The notes under the pieces: model-generated | What the model was told of the DNA's origin: nothing | Databases searched by the model: none | The model's input: only the letters and a program-made list of their open reading frames with translations | In this document: positions 26,217-35,370 of the stretch, piece after piece | How positions within the stretch are numbered: the first letter of the stretch is position 1 | How the letters are laid out: every line of letters begins with the position of its first letter | Source of the DNA: Candidatus Methylospira mobilis | GTDB taxonomy: Bacteria; Pseudomonadota; Gammaproteobacteria; Methylococcales; Methylococcaceae | Reading direction: 5' to 3' | Length of the DNA stretch: 64,000 nucleotides | NCBI RefSeq assembly: GCF_009498235.1 | Contig: NZ_CP044205.1 | Location: forward strand, 3,473,389 to 3,537,388 | Made by a program: the position numbers and the translations under genes

Positions 26217-29200
26217 TTAGCGAGATTGAATTTTCTTGAGTGTTTCATTGACGAGCATCGGGCAAATACTGCCGGCCGCTATCGCCGCTATGTCTATCGG
26301 ACCTACCGGCGCCAACCGCAACAGCGTCCGCAGCTGGGGAACCGCGAGCGTTAACACCTGCACGATCATGGAGCCGATGACCGCCTGATTCAGATACGGA
26401 TTCGTCGGCCTTTCTCTATTAAAGACGGTCGTGGTTTCCGATCTGGCGCCGATTGCATTCAGCAATTGGCCGATGGTTATCGTCATAAATAGATTGGTGC
26501 TGGCTTGAGGCCCGAACCCGTATCGCAGCCCGCTGAAACCGTAAACACCCAGCGCGCCCGCCGACATGACCAGCGATTCGCGGAACATTTTTTTGAAGTC
26601 GTCTTTTTCGATTATCGAACGCTTCGGATCGCGTGGTTTTTGCGTCAGGACATCGCTTTCCGGCGGCTCCATGGACAAGGCCATTGCCGGTAAAATATCG
26701 GTCAGCAGGTTGATCCACAAGATTTGTATCGGACTCAACACCTCGCCCATGCCGAGCGCGGTGCCGATGAACATGATTTCGATTTCGCCCATGTTGGACG
26801 ACAACAGAAAGCGCAGGCTCTTGCGAATATTGCTGTATATAGTTCTGCCCTGTTCGACGGCGGTGATCATGGTGCTGATATTGTCGTCTTTCAACACCAC
26901 ATCGGCTGCTGCACGCGCCACGTCGCTGCCCATGTCGCCCATGGCCACACCGACGTTCGACGCTTTCAATGCCGGACCATCGTTCACACCGTCGCCGGTC
27001 ATCGCCACGATGCGCCCGGTCGCCTGCAAGGCTTGAACGATTTTTACCTTGTGCGCCGGACTGACGCGGGCAAATACTGTAGTGTCCTTTACCAGACTCT
27101 GCAAAATTTCCGGTTCGAGCTTATCCAGGCGGCTGGAGTCGATGACTTCCAGCGGCCTGTTGTTGGCAAGCCGTAAACGTGTTCCGACGGAAGCCGCAGT
27201 CGCGCTCTGATCTCCGGTAATCATGACGGTATCGATGCCTGCTGCGTGGAACTGATCCATCAGCTCGGCAACGCCCGGACGCAACGCGTCTTCCATGCCG
27301 CTCAAACCCAGCCAGATCAGGTCGGACGGGGTTTCACCGATTTCGTCGGTATCCGCATAACGGTAGGCGACCCCGAGTACGCGCAATGCGTCCTTGGCCA
27401 GCTGGTGGTTCTGCTCCGCCACCAAAGCACGGCGGTCCTCGTCCAACTCCTCCAGCACGCCATTGACTTCCTGCTGCCGGCATAGCGCCAGCACTTCGCT
27501 CGGACTGCCTTTTACCGCATACAGATACTTATCGCCGTCTTTATGCACCGTGGCCATGAACGGGCGCCCTTCGGCGCGGTGCAGGGTTTTCACCCAGGGC
27601 TTCGCTGCGCGGAGCTGGTTGACATCCAGGCCGCCGACGACCGCGGTGCGCACCAGCGCGCATTCCGTAGGAGATCCCTCCCATTTCGATGAGTCCTCTC
27701 CGTTCACCACCACTTCACTGCACAGACTGACCATGGTCAATATCTTCGCAACCTCATCAAAGCGCGTGGCTTCAATGCGCACACCTTCCTTGTATAGAAC
27801 GTCTTTCTGTATGATCAAATCATGTATCGGCGTTTTAATGGTGACCATGCTCATTATGTTCATGGTCAGCGTGCCGGTCTTATCCAGACAGATTACCTGT
27901 ACCGAACCCAGACTTTCTACCGCAGGCAACTGGCGCACCAGTACATTTTTCTGCTGCATCTTGCCTATGCCCAAGGCCAGCGTGGTAGTCGCCACGGCAG
28001 GCAGGCCTTCCGGCACGGCGGCCACAGCCAGCGAAATGGCCGAAGTCAGCATCTGCAGCCAGGGAGTGCCGCGCAGCAGACCGACACAGAACATTCCGGC
28101 ACATAAACCGGCACTGACCACCGCCAATTGGGTGCCCAATTGATCAAGCTGTTTCTGCATCGGGGTATCAGGCGTTTCAACGTTGCCGACCAGAGACTGG
28201 ATAGTACCGATTTCAGTGTTGCTGCCGGTAGAAACCACCATCGCCAATCCGTTACCGCCGGAAACGATGGTGCCCATGTAAACCATATTCTTACGGTCGG
28301 CCAGCGGAGTATCGTCGTTCCCGACGAACTCATGATTTTTACTGATCGGCATGCTTTCGCCGGTCAGCGCGGACTCGTCGACCGTCAGCTTGTTGCTGGA
28401 AATAATACGCGCGTCCGCAGCAACAAAAGTGCCTTGCGACAGCACCATTACGTCGCCGCAAACGATATCCGCCATGGCTACCTGGGTAATTTCACCGTCG
28501 CGCAATACCAGGGTATGCAAAGGCGTCATTTTACCCAGCGCGTTGATGGTTTTTTCTGCCTGACTTTCTGTGATATAACCGATCACCGCGTTCAGCATGA
28601 CCACCCCGGCTATCACAATCGCGTCCAGAAAACCGCCGGTAGCGATGGAAATTGCGCCCGAGATGCCCAGCAGCGCAACCGGTGGACTCATGAACTGACC
28701 GGCAAACATCGCCAGCTTGGAACGCGGTTTACTGACGCTCAGCGCATTCGGCCCGTAATAAGCCAGACGCGTTCCGGCTTCGCTGCTGGAAATACCCTGC
28801 ACCGTGCTGCCCAATTGTTTCGCGGCAAAGTCAGCTGACTCAATATGCCATTTTCCCTGCGGCTGCAGGTTACCGGTAACGGCGACCGATGGCCCGTTCT
28901 CTACCGTGGTTTTTTTGAAACGGTCGAACAGTCCGCCGCGCTCCGGGCTGGATACTTGAATTTTTTCAGCCGGCAGCGTGCCCTTGTAACCCGCCGGGTA
29001 ATCCACCAAAGCGCCTTCCAGCGTATTCACCACGGTCTGCACCGGGATATGAGGCTGATACTGGATCAGCACATTGCCGGTCAGGATGTTGACCGAAACG
29101 CTCTTCACGAAGGTGGATTGGCTGAGGGTCTTTTCGATTTCCAGCTTCAAGGGGTCCGACCGCAGCAATCCGAAAACCTTGATGCGTACGCGTCCCGGCG

Positions 29201-29264
29201 CACCCTGATGAACTACTTTAAGACGATCTGAAACGATGGGGTGGTGTAGATGTTGTGCTGCCAT
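26217..29264 (-). CDS. P2-type (Ca2+/Mn2+-like) cation ATPase with HMA2-like N-terminus
   Basis: A 1015-residue P-type ATPase. Residues about 12-80 form an HMA2-like domain with PGRVRIKV instead of CxxC. The pump core follows: actuator TGES (301-304), the membrane motif PEGLPA (418-423) instead of the CPC of heavy-metal pumps, phosphorylated D461 in DKTGTLT, hinge GDGVNDGPALK, and sixth-helix NLLTDILPA. These place it with SERCA/PMR1-like cation pumps. The combination with an HMA2 domain is unusual among characterised ATPases. The gene is divergent from cbbM and leads a set with metK, phoU and (after a 420-base gap) the DUF5132-HMA2 pair. Transported ion unknown. Confidence 0.9.
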   Translation of the reverse strand: MAAQHLHHPIVSDRLKVVHQGAPGRVRIKVFGLLRSDPLKLEIEKTLSQSTFVKSVSVNILTGNVLIQYQPHIPVQTVVNTLEGALVDYPAGYKGTLPAEKIQVSSPERGGLFDRFKKTTVENGPSVAVTGNLQPQGKWHIESADFAAKQLGSTVQGISSSEAGTRLAYYGPNALSVSKPRSKLAMFAGQFMSPPVALLGISGAISIATGGFLDAIVIAGVVMLNAVIGYITESQAEKTINALGKMTPLHTLVLRDGEITQVAMADIVCGDVMVLSQGTFVAADARIISSNKLTVDESALTGESMPISKNHEFVGNDDTPLADRKNMVYMGTIVSGGNGLAMVVSTGSNTEIGTIQSLVGNVETPDTPMQKQLDQLGTQLAVVSAGLCAGMFCVGLLRGTPWLQMLTSAISLAVAAVPEGLPAVATTTLALGIGKMQQKNVLVRQLPAVESLGSVQVICLDKTGTLTMNIMSMVTIKTPIHDLIIQKDVLYKEGVRIEATRFDEVAKILTMVSLCSEVVVNGEDSSKWEGSPTECALVRTAVVGGLDVNQLRAAKPWVKTLHRAEGRPFMATVHKDGDKYLYAVKGSPSEVLALCRQQEVNGVLEELDEDRRALVAEQNHQLAKDALRVLGVAYRYADTDEIGETPSDLIWLGLSGMEDALRPGVAELMDQFHAAGIDTVMITGDQSATAASVGTRLRLANNRPLEVIDSSRLDKLEPEILQSLVKDTTVFARVSPAHKVKIVQALQATGRIVAMTGDGVNDGPALKASNVGVAMGDMGSDVARAAADVVLKDDNISTMITAVEQGRTIYSNIRKSLRFLLSSNMGEIEIMFIGTALGMGEVLSPIQILWINLLTDILPAMALSMEPPESDVLTQKPRDPKRSIIEKDDFKKMFRESLVMSAGALGVYGFSGLRYGFGPQASTNLFMTITIGQLLNAIGARSETTTVFNRERPTNPYLNQAVIGSMIVQVLTLAVPQLRTLLRLAPVGPIDIAAIAAGSICPMLVNETLKKIQSR

Positions 29265-29679
29265 TTATATATCACCGGTCATTGTTTTTTTGAAATATTG
29301 ACACACAAATATGACAACCTGATGTCATCGGATAATCCGTCGTGGGCCTCAATTTGACCACGTTTCCGTCACTACGTAAACCATACGGCAATCAAACGCG
29401 TCGTATTGCCAACCCGGACGCAACGGCGGCTTCCGCCGGCAAACACTCTCGCTCCAAGTATCCGGAACAGGTGGGCATAGGCAACAATCCATTGTATTTA
29501 AATATAGTTATCACAGCGAACATCCAGTAACCTGCGATTGATGACGCTGATATAGTTACAAAACAACTTTGCTGAGCGATAATCTGCAATGGTAATCTCA
29601 ATCCGTTAGACAGCAAGCTTCAGCGTCCGGTGGGACTCACTATAAACCACTTTCTCATCACCATAACAAGGAGAACACC
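29265..29679. promoter_or_regulatory. Divergent intergenic region between the ATPase and cbbM
   Basis: A 415-base region with no gene. It holds a perfect inverted repeat ATGACA-ACCTGA-TGTCAT (29311-29328) close to the ATPase start, a possible operator. Upstream of cbbM a weak sigma-70-like pair TTACAA-N16-GATAAT (29556-29583) would give a 5' leader of about 90 bases. AAGGAG (29668-29673) is the cbbM ribosome site. I see no cbbR gene and no confident CbbR site. Confidence 0.4.
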
Positions 29680-31059
29680 ATGGATCAGTCAGCGCGCTAC
29701 GCGGACCTCAGCCTCAAAGAGCAGGATCTGATCAAGGGCGGCAAACACATACTGGTTGCCTACAAGATGAAGCCCAAAAGCGGATACGACTATCTTGGAG
29801 CCGCGGCGCATTTTGCAGCGGAATCATCCACGGGTACCAACGTGGAAGTTTCCACGACCGACGAATTCACCAAGGGTGTCGACGCGCTGGTTTATCTGAT
29901 CGATGAATCCACCGAAGAAATGCGTATCGCCTACCCGCTTGAACTGTTCGACCGCAACATTACCGACGGCCGCATGATGATCGTTTCGTTCCTGACCCTG
30001 GCCATCGGCAACAATCAGGGCATGGGCGATATCGAACACGCCAAGATGTACGACTTCTACGTACCTCCGCGCGCGGTGCAACTGTTCGACGGCCCTTCGG
30101 TTGATATTTCCGACCTGTGGCGCATCCTCGGCCGCCCGATCGTCAACGGCGGTTATATTTCCGGCACCATCATCAAGCCGAAGCTCGGCCTGCGCCCGGA
30201 ACCGTTCGCGCACGCGGCTTACCAGTTCTGGCTCGGCGGCGACTTTATCAAAAACGACGAACCGCAGGGCAACCAGGTATTCGCGCCGCTGAAAAAAGTC
30301 ATCCCGCTGGTCGCAGACGCGATGAAACGCGCCCAGGACGAAACCGGCGAAGCGAAGTTGTTCTCCGCCAACATTACCGCCGACGATCATTACGAAATGA
30401 TCGCGCGCGGTGAATTCATCCTCGAACAATTCGGCGAATTCGCCGACCATGTCGCGTTCCTGGTCGACGGTTATGTCGGCGGCCCCGGCATGGTGACCAC
30501 CGCGCGCAGATACTTCCCGAAACAGTATCTGCACTATCACCGCGCCGGTCACGGCGCGGTGACTTCGCCGTCGGCCAAACGCGGCTACACCGCGTATGTA
30601 CTGGCAAAAATGTCGAGGCTGCAAGGCGCGTCCGGCATCCATGTCGGCACCATGGGCTACGGCAAGATGGAGGGCGAAAAGGACGACCGCGCCATTGCCT
30701 ACATCATCGAACGCGACAGCTATACCGGTCCGGCCTACCATCAGGAATGGCATGGGATGAAACCGACCACGCCGATTATCTCGGGAGGCATGAACGCGTT
30801 GCGCCTGCCGGGATTTTTCCAGAACCTGGGACACGGCAACGTCATCAATACTGCCGGCGGCGGTTCCTACGGCCACATCGACAGCCCGGCTGCCGGGGCG
30901 ATTTCTCTGCGTCAATCCTATGAGTGCTGGAAGGCCGGCGCCGACCCTGTCGAATGGGCCAAGGAGCATCGGGAATTCGCACGCGCCTTCGAATCATTCC
31001 CCGGCGATGCCGACAAGCTGTATCCGGGCTGGCGCGAAAAGCTGGGCGTGCATAAATAA
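29680..31059 (+). CDS. cbbM: Ribulose-1,5-bisphosphate carboxylase/oxygenase, form II
   Basis: The CO2-fixing enzyme of the Calvin cycle; form II is a dimer or higher oligomer of large subunits only, suited to high CO2 and low O2. The 459 residues align with the R. rubrum type: IIKPKLGL (active-site Lys), [14 protein letters not shown] (carbamylated Lys and the two metal ligands), HYHRAGHGA, mobile loop [10 protein letters not shown] with its Lys, and [13 protein letters not shown]. No residue looks wrong. A strong ribosome site precedes the ATG. Its expected partners cbbQ and cbbO are not adjacent but lie 18.5 kb downstream in the same direction, beyond IS66 and a restriction island. Confidence 0.97.
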   Translation: MDQSARYADLSLKEQDLIKGGKHILVAYKMKPKSGYDYLGAAAHFAAESSTGTNVEVSTTDEFTKGVDALVYLIDESTEEMRIAYPLELFDRNITDGRMMIVSFLTLAIGNNQGMGDIEHAKMYDFYVPPRAVQLFDGPSVDISDLWRILGRPIVNGGYISGTIIKPKLGLRPEPFAHAAYQFWLGGDFIKNDEPQGNQVFAPLKKVIPLVADAMKRAQDETGEAKLFSANITADDHYEMIARGEFILEQFGEFADHVAFLVDGYVGGPGMVTTARRYFPKQYLHYHRAGHGAVTSPSAKRGYTAYVLAKMSRLQGASGIHVGTMGYGKMEGEKDDRAIAYIIERDSYTGPAYHQEWHGMKPTTPIISGGMNALRLPGFFQNLGHGNVINTAGGGSYGHIDSPAAGAISLRQSYECWKAGADPVEWAKEHREFARAFESFPGDADKLYPGWREKLGVHK

Positions 31060-31083
31060 GCCGGCACGCGTCATACAAGAGAT

Positions 31084-31110
31084 GTGTCGATGGCGCTACG
31101 CCATCGACAC
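31084..31110 (+). terminator. Strong hairpin downstream of cbbM
   Basis: A perfect 12-bp stem (GTGTCGATGGCG / CGCCATCGACAC) with a CTA loop, 24 bases after the cbbM stop. There is no T-run, so it may be a factor-dependent terminator or an mRNA 3'-end stabiliser rather than an intrinsic terminator. Confidence 0.5.
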
Positions 31111-31132
31111 GCGCCGTCGAACTCCCCTGCCC

Positions 31133-31726
31133 TTAAATTCCAGGCATGCCGATATACCCCGGCAATGCCTGAATACGCGACAGCCATGCGCATACGTGCG
31201 GATAATCGTCCAGCGCTATATCGCCCTCGGACGAAAGCGCGACATAAGGATAACAGGCAATATCCGCCAAGGTAGGATGGTCATCGGCCAGCCATTGCCT
31301 GCCGCTTAAACGCCGCTCCAGTACCGCCAACCCCTGCTTTCCCAACGCCTGACACTGGGACAAATCCCAGGGACGCTTGAATTTTTGCACGGCTCTGGCC
31401 CGAGCCAGTCCGTACAGCAGTTCGTTCTCCGACAGCGCCAGCCATTGCATCACCCTGGCCAGCGGTTCCGCCGCCAACGGCAGCCACGGTTCATTACCGT
31501 ATTTCCGCGCCAGATACGTCAGTATAGCCAGCGAGTCCCAAACAATAGTGCCGCCATCGTCGAGCACAGGAACCTGGCCCCGCGGATTCAATTGCAAAAA
31601 AGCTGGCTGCTTGTGTTCGCCGAGCGTCAGATCGACCGCCACCGATTGGTACTGCAACCCCAAAAGGGCGCAAAACAGCCTGATTTTGTAACAATTGCCC
31701 GAAAGCTCCATATCGTACAGCTTCAT
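31133..31726 (-). CDS. Glutathione S-transferase family protein
   Basis: A 197-residue protein with the N-terminal thioredoxin-like domain (MKLYDMELSGNCYKIRLFCALLG, then NPRGQVPVLDDGG and WDSLAILTYLARKYG) and an all-helical C-terminal domain (about 80-197, including PTLADIACYPYVA). The Ser/Cys at residues 9-12 of the first strand-helix turn is the likely activating position. Substrate unknown. It converges on cbbM and ends 74 bases after it. Confidence 0.9.
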   Translation of the reverse strand: MKLYDMELSGNCYKIRLFCALLGLQYQSVAVDLTLGEHKQPAFLQLNPRGQVPVLDDGGTIVWDSLAILTYLARKYGNEPWLPLAAEPLARVMQWLALSENELLYGLARARAVQKFKRPWDLSQCQALGKQGLAVLERRLSGRQWLADDHPTLADIACYPYVALSSEGDIALDDYPHVCAWLSRIQALPGYIGMPGI

Positions 31727-31770
31727 CGTTTCCTCAGATTGGTGGGTTGTGCGCTTAATTATAGGTTGTC

Positions 31771-32145
31771 GTGATTTCTAAAGCGCGCATAGAGCAATCC
31801 CGATATTTATTCGCCGAACCGCCCAAATTCACGCTGGCGGAAAGCCAGCTCGTCACACCGCGCCGGACACGTGGCTGTACTTCCAGAAAACCGCCTCGGA
31901 TCTGAGCGCGACCCCTCCGACATTGGAACCGGCCATCGCGCACGCTTTTCGGCATCACCAACAAGGCGGAGCTGACGCCGGAAGAGCTGGACGACCAAGA
32001 GCGCAGGAAGATTTCCATCCCGGATCAGCGCGGTGTTTTGAGTCGGGCGGAGCAACGCGGGCGAATGGAAGGCATTCTGGCTATCGCGGGCCAGTTGCTG
32101 GATGTATTGGACGATCTCAGCTGGAAAAAGCTAAGGAAACGCTGA
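31771..32145 (+). pseudogene. Rpn-family recombination-promoting nuclease, degenerate fragment
   Basis: The 3' part of an Rpn (PD-(D/E)XK) nuclease gene can be followed across frames: VISKARIEQSRYLFAEPPKF, then DTWLYFQKTASDLSATPPTL, EPAIAHAF, and in a third frame ITNKAELTPEELDDQER, RKISIPDQRGVLSRAEQRGR, ILAIAGQLLDVLDDL, stop at 32143-32145. At least two frameshifts and a missing N-terminus make it non-functional. Confidence 0.65.
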
Positions 32146-32250
32146 ATAAATCGTTTCCGTTCATGGCTCGACAGTAAGCGTCCAGTCGTCCCGTCTACAT
32201 AAAAAATAAGTCTTCCGTCATGCTTTGCATTTTCCTTGAGGAGTCGAAGC

Positions 32251-32577
32251 ATGAATAGCATGAATAACAAGCAAGCAGAGCAGATACGCCATATCGAGCA
32301 GTGGCGAGCCAGCGGCCTGAGTCAGGTCGAATATAGCCGTCGGAACGAGCTGAAGCCGGCTACTTTCAACTACTGGGTGCGGCATCTGGATGCCGAAGCA
32401 TCCGCGGTTCGCCCTCTTTCACCTTCGCGCGCCGGTTTTTTGCCGGTATCGATTGATAAAGTAGCTGAACCGGCGGCGCATGCGCTGCTATTGCGGACAA
32501 GACAGGGGTACACCCTGGAACTCTCAACGTCGACTTCTCCTCGCTGGTTGGCGGAGCTGCTGCAATGTCTGGATTGA
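32251..32577 (+). CDS. tnpA: IS66-family accessory protein TnpA
   Basis: A 108-residue protein with an N-terminal helix-turn-helix (KQAEQIRHIEQWRASGLSQVEYSRRNELKPATFNYW) typical of IS66 TnpA. The ATG at 32251 follows TTGAGGAGTC. It overlaps tnpB by 13 bases. Required for efficient transposition of IS66-type elements, with TnpB, by an unclear mechanism. Confidence 0.9.
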   Translation: MNSMNNKQAEQIRHIEQWRASGLSQVEYSRRNELKPATFNYWVRHLDAEASAVRPLSPSRAGFLPVSIDKVAEPAAHALLLRTRQGYTLELSTSTSPRWLAELLQCLD

Positions 32578-32915
32578 TCGCTCATCCCGTCCAGATTTGG
32601 TTCAGTGTCGCGGCGGTGGATATGCGTCGCGGCATCGACGGTTTATCAAGCCATGTGCAGCAGGTGCTGGGACATGCGCCTTGCGCGGGGTCGGCCTTCG
32701 TGTTTCGCAATCGTGCGGGTAATCGCATCAAAGTATTGCTGTGGGACGGCACCGGAGTGTGGTTATGTCAGCGCCGTTTGCACGAGGGCCGCTTTATTGG
32801 GCCGAAGGCGGGAGAGCCCTGTGTTTCTCTCACAGTCGCGCAATGGGAATGGCTGATTGCCGGGGTCGATTGGCGGCGCTTGTCGTCTGTCCCGTCGGCG
32901 GATTTACGGGCTTGA
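32565..32915 (+). CDS. tnpB: IS66-family accessory protein TnpB
   Basis: A 116-residue protein with the conserved WFSVAAVDMRRGIDGLSSHVQQ, AFVFRNRAGNRIKVLLWDGTGVWLCQRRL and WEWLIAGVDWRRL segments of the IS66 Orf2 family. It starts inside the end of tnpA, implying coupling. Length is normal and no defect is visible. Confidence 0.92.
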   Translation: MSGLIAHPVQIWFSVAAVDMRRGIDGLSSHVQQVLGHAPCAGSAFVFRNRAGNRIKVLLWDGTGVWLCQRRLHEGRFIGPKAGEPCVSLTVAQWEWLIAGVDWRRLSSVPSADLRA

Positions 32916-33009
32916 ACAGCGCCTGCATTTTCCGTAAAAACCTGCTGAAACCCAGCATTCATGCGGGTTTCAGCGTGACTCCCTACCGAGCATCGGGTAT
33001 AATAACACC

Positions 33010-34635
33010 ATGAATTTACAAGCTAAACTCGATCAACTGAATCTGGAAGCAGCGGCCAAAACACAGCTGGCATCGGCGATCGATTCGTTGATCGAACAGG
33101 CGCGGCAGGAAACTGAACAGCAGTTCGACGCAACGCTGAAAGCCAAGGACGATGAAATTCGTATCAAGGACATCAAGATCGAGGCGCTGACCCTGGAGCT
33201 CAGCATCCTGCGCCGCACCCGCTTCAGCGTCAAAAGCGAAGCACTGCCCGCTGTGCAGCGCGATCTGTTCGAAGACACCTGGAACGAAGACCTCTCCGCC
33301 GTTGAAGCGCAAGTCGAACAGCTGGTCGAAGAACAACCCTGCACCACCGTCGCCAGACCCAGGCGTCCGCGCGCAGGCCGTCAACCGCTGCCAGAACATT
33401 TGCCGCGCATCGAACACCGTCACGAACCGGAATCCTGCCTGTGCGGACAGTGCGGTAAAGACTTGGTCAAAATCGGCGAAGACATCACCGAACAGCTGGA
33501 TGTCGAACCGGCCAAATTCTTTGTCCACCGCCATATCCGCCCGCAATACGCGTGCAAGGCCTGCGAGACGGTCAAGGCTGCGCCGATTGCACCCGCCATT
33601 ATTGATGGCGGCATGGCGGCGGTCGGCTTGCTCACCTGGGTGATGATCGGCAAATACCAGGATCATCTCCCGCTCTATCGTCTTGAACAGATCGCCGCGC
33701 GCGACGACGTGATCCTGTCGCGTTCGACGCTGGCAGACTGGGTTGGTCGTGTCGGTGTGGCGTTACAACCGCTGGTAGACCGGCTTGCCTGGCATCTGTT
33801 GCAGCGCAACGCCCTACACGCCGATGAGACGCCGGTGGCGCAACTCGATCCCGGCAACGGCAAAACCAAAAAGGCCTACCTGTGGGCCTACCGCAGCAAT
33901 GATCTGGAACCGGGGCCTCGCATCATCGTCTTCGACTATCAGCCCGGACGTAGCGGCGCACATGCGCGCCACTTCCTCGGCAACTGGCACGGTCACCTCA
34001 TGGTCGACGACTATGGCGGTTACAAATCCCTGTTTGCTGCCGACCGCGAGGGCGCGCAGCCCTGTATCGAACTGGGCTGCATGGCGCATGCGCGCCGGAA
34101 ATTCTTCGATTTGCATAAAGCCAATAGCTGCCCGATGGCGCTGGAAGCCCTGCAGCGTATTGCCAGGCTGTACGCGATAGAAGGCGAAGGCAAAACGATG
34201 GACATCGAAGCACGCAAGCAACTGCGCCAGGAAAAAAGCAAGCCCGAACTAACAGCCCTGCATGACTGGCTGATCGAAACCCGCGCGCGTACTGCCAACG
34301 GCGGCGGCTCCGCCAAAGCGCTGGATTACGCAATCAAACGCTGGCCTGCCCTGATCCGCTATGCCGACAGCGGCCATCTGCCGATCGACAACAACCCGGT
34401 GGAAAACAGCATTCGTCCTATTGCCATCGGCAAAAAGAACTGGCTGTTCGCCGGTTCCGAGCGTGGCGGTCAACGCGCCGCCGCAATACAGACCTTATTG
34501 GGCACAGCCAAACTCAATGGACTTAACCCGGCGCGCTGGTTGAAAGACACGCTGGAAAAACTGCCGGTCTGGCCCAACAGCCGTATTGATGAGTTGCTGC
34601 CCTTTGCCGTTATGGATATTAAACCGCAGGCGTAA
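33010..34635 (+). CDS. tnpC: IS66-family DDE transposase TnpC
   Basis: A 541-residue transposase. It has an N-terminal coiled coil (about 1-75), a zinc-finger-like segment with CLCGQCG and CKAC (about 140-185), and the DDE core: Asp in LHADETPVAQL, Asp in MVDDYGGYKSL, and Glu in IDNNPVENSIRPIAIGKKNW. The C-terminal region (NWLFAGSERGGQRAAAIQTL) is standard. The ATG at 33010 is preceded by a short AT-rich stretch and begins the family N-terminus. Complete, so the element may still move. Confidence 0.95.
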   Translation: MNLQAKLDQLNLEAAAKTQLASAIDSLIEQARQETEQQFDATLKAKDDEIRIKDIKIEALTLELSILRRTRFSVKSEALPAVQRDLFEDTWNEDLSAVEAQVEQLVEEQPCTTVARPRRPRAGRQPLPEHLPRIEHRHEPESCLCGQCGKDLVKIGEDITEQLDVEPAKFFVHRHIRPQYACKACETVKAAPIAPAIIDGGMAAVGLLTWVMIGKYQDHLPLYRLEQIAARDDVILSRSTLADWVGRVGVALQPLVDRLAWHLLQRNALHADETPVAQLDPGNGKTKKAYLWAYRSNDLEPGPRIIVFDYQPGRSGAHARHFLGNWHGHLMVDDYGGYKSLFAADREGAQPCIELGCMAHARRKFFDLHKANSCPMALEALQRIARLYAIEGEGKTMDIEARKQLRQEKSKPELTALHDWLIETRARTANGGGSAKALDYAIKRWPALIRYADSGHLPIDNNPVENSIRPIAIGKKNWLFAGSERGGQRAAAIQTLLGTAKLNGLNPARWLKDTLEKLPVWPNSRIDELLPFAVMDIKPQA

Positions 34636-34676
34636 GCGCAGGAATAGATGGTGGCGTTACGCGCTTACGCTCGACA

Positions 34677-34786
34677 AGGCTCTCCTGAACTTAGTCGAAG
34701 GGCTCTCCCCAGCCGCATTCGCGGCGCTACGCTCACGAACGGAAACAACCACTTGCCGTTCGTCCTGAGCCTGTCGAAGGACTTAA
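34677..34786. repeat. REP-like repeats flanking IS66
   Basis: CCGTTCGTCCTGAGCCTGTC (with GAAGG following, 34755-34779) and the disrupted unit split by IS66 (CCGTTCATGGCTCGACA before it, AGGCTCTCCTGAACTTAG with TCGAAGG after it) belong to a repeat family with the core GTTCGT-GAGC-TGTCGAA. Other copies lie inside the MITE at about 13.97 and 14.04 kb. Confidence 0.7.
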
Positions 34787-35227
34787 TCAGCGCGCCCCTA
34801 ATCGTTCAAGAATTTTAAATTTTGCTAAACAGCATTGACCTGATGGATTTTTAATATCACAAGCACAATCCCCAGATTTTGTTTTCTGAATAACAAAACT
34901 TTTGACAGCATCGGAATTATTAGCATGTAATGCGGATAAATACTGGTCTGCATTTATATCAAAACAATAACAAAGCTTATCGTCATTGATTTCCTGATAC
35001 GTTCTTAAACGCTGCTTAGGTATAATATGCCCCGTACTTGAAAAATAGCCGACCGTACATTCTTTAGAGGGACAGAAATAATATTTTTCTGAACTAAGCT
35101 CATAATTTTCCGGAAACCTTACCTGATGGCAAAGGGTTTTATTTTCAACATCTTTACAGGATATTCCACACATCGGACAAGTTTCCGTAATGATTTTAAT
35201 TGAATGATTTGAGCAGCATAAAGACAT
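34787..35227 (-). CDS. CopZ-like iron-sulfur/zinc metallochaperone
   Basis: A 146-residue Cys-rich protein resembling the N-terminal half of Archaeoglobus CopZ, which binds zinc and a [2Fe-2S] cluster. Visible metal motifs: CPMCG (zinc knuckle), FCPSKECTVGYF, CYCF with SGDCACDIKNPSGQCCL (cluster ligands). Such proteins accompany mercury or copper resistance genes, but none is adjacent. The gene is visibly AT-richer than its neighbours and stands between IS66 and an IS3 fragment, so it was probably acquired. ATG at 35225-35227 chosen; a TTG four codons upstream is in frame. Confidence 0.8.
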   Translation of the reverse strand: MSLCCSNHSIKIITETCPMCGISCKDVENKTLCHQVRFPENYELSSEKYYFCPSKECTVGYFSSTGHIIPKQRLRTYQEINDDKLCYCFDINADQYLSALHANNSDAVKSFVIQKTKSGDCACDIKNPSGQCCLAKFKILERLGAR

Positions 35228-35370
35228 AGTTCGCCTCAAACTCAGGGGGCTTTGTTTAGAACAGCTGAAGGATAACCTGCGTTTTCCGTAGTTTTTAGAA
35301 GACGACCTGTGTCGGTTAGTTGATCATCAAAAGCAACCGTTGCTGTTTTATTTTCATAGCCAACAGCAAC

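Larger units (their letters stand above)
32174..34668 (+). mobile_element. IS66-family insertion sequence, complete
   Basis: 2495 bp, ends beginning GTAAGCG on both sides (related over about 27 bp), with a perfect 8-bp target duplication GCTCGACA at 32166-32173 and 34669-34676. It contains tnpA, tnpB and tnpC in order and all appear intact. The site of insertion is inside a REP-like repeat (CCGTTCATGGCTCGACA | AGGCTC). Confidence 0.95.

Noticed and set aside
29354..29382. TTGACC-N17-TAAACC as a cbbM promoter
   Set aside because: The -10 is poor (three of six) and the 5' leader would be about 290 bases; the pair nearer the gene was preferred, also at low confidence.
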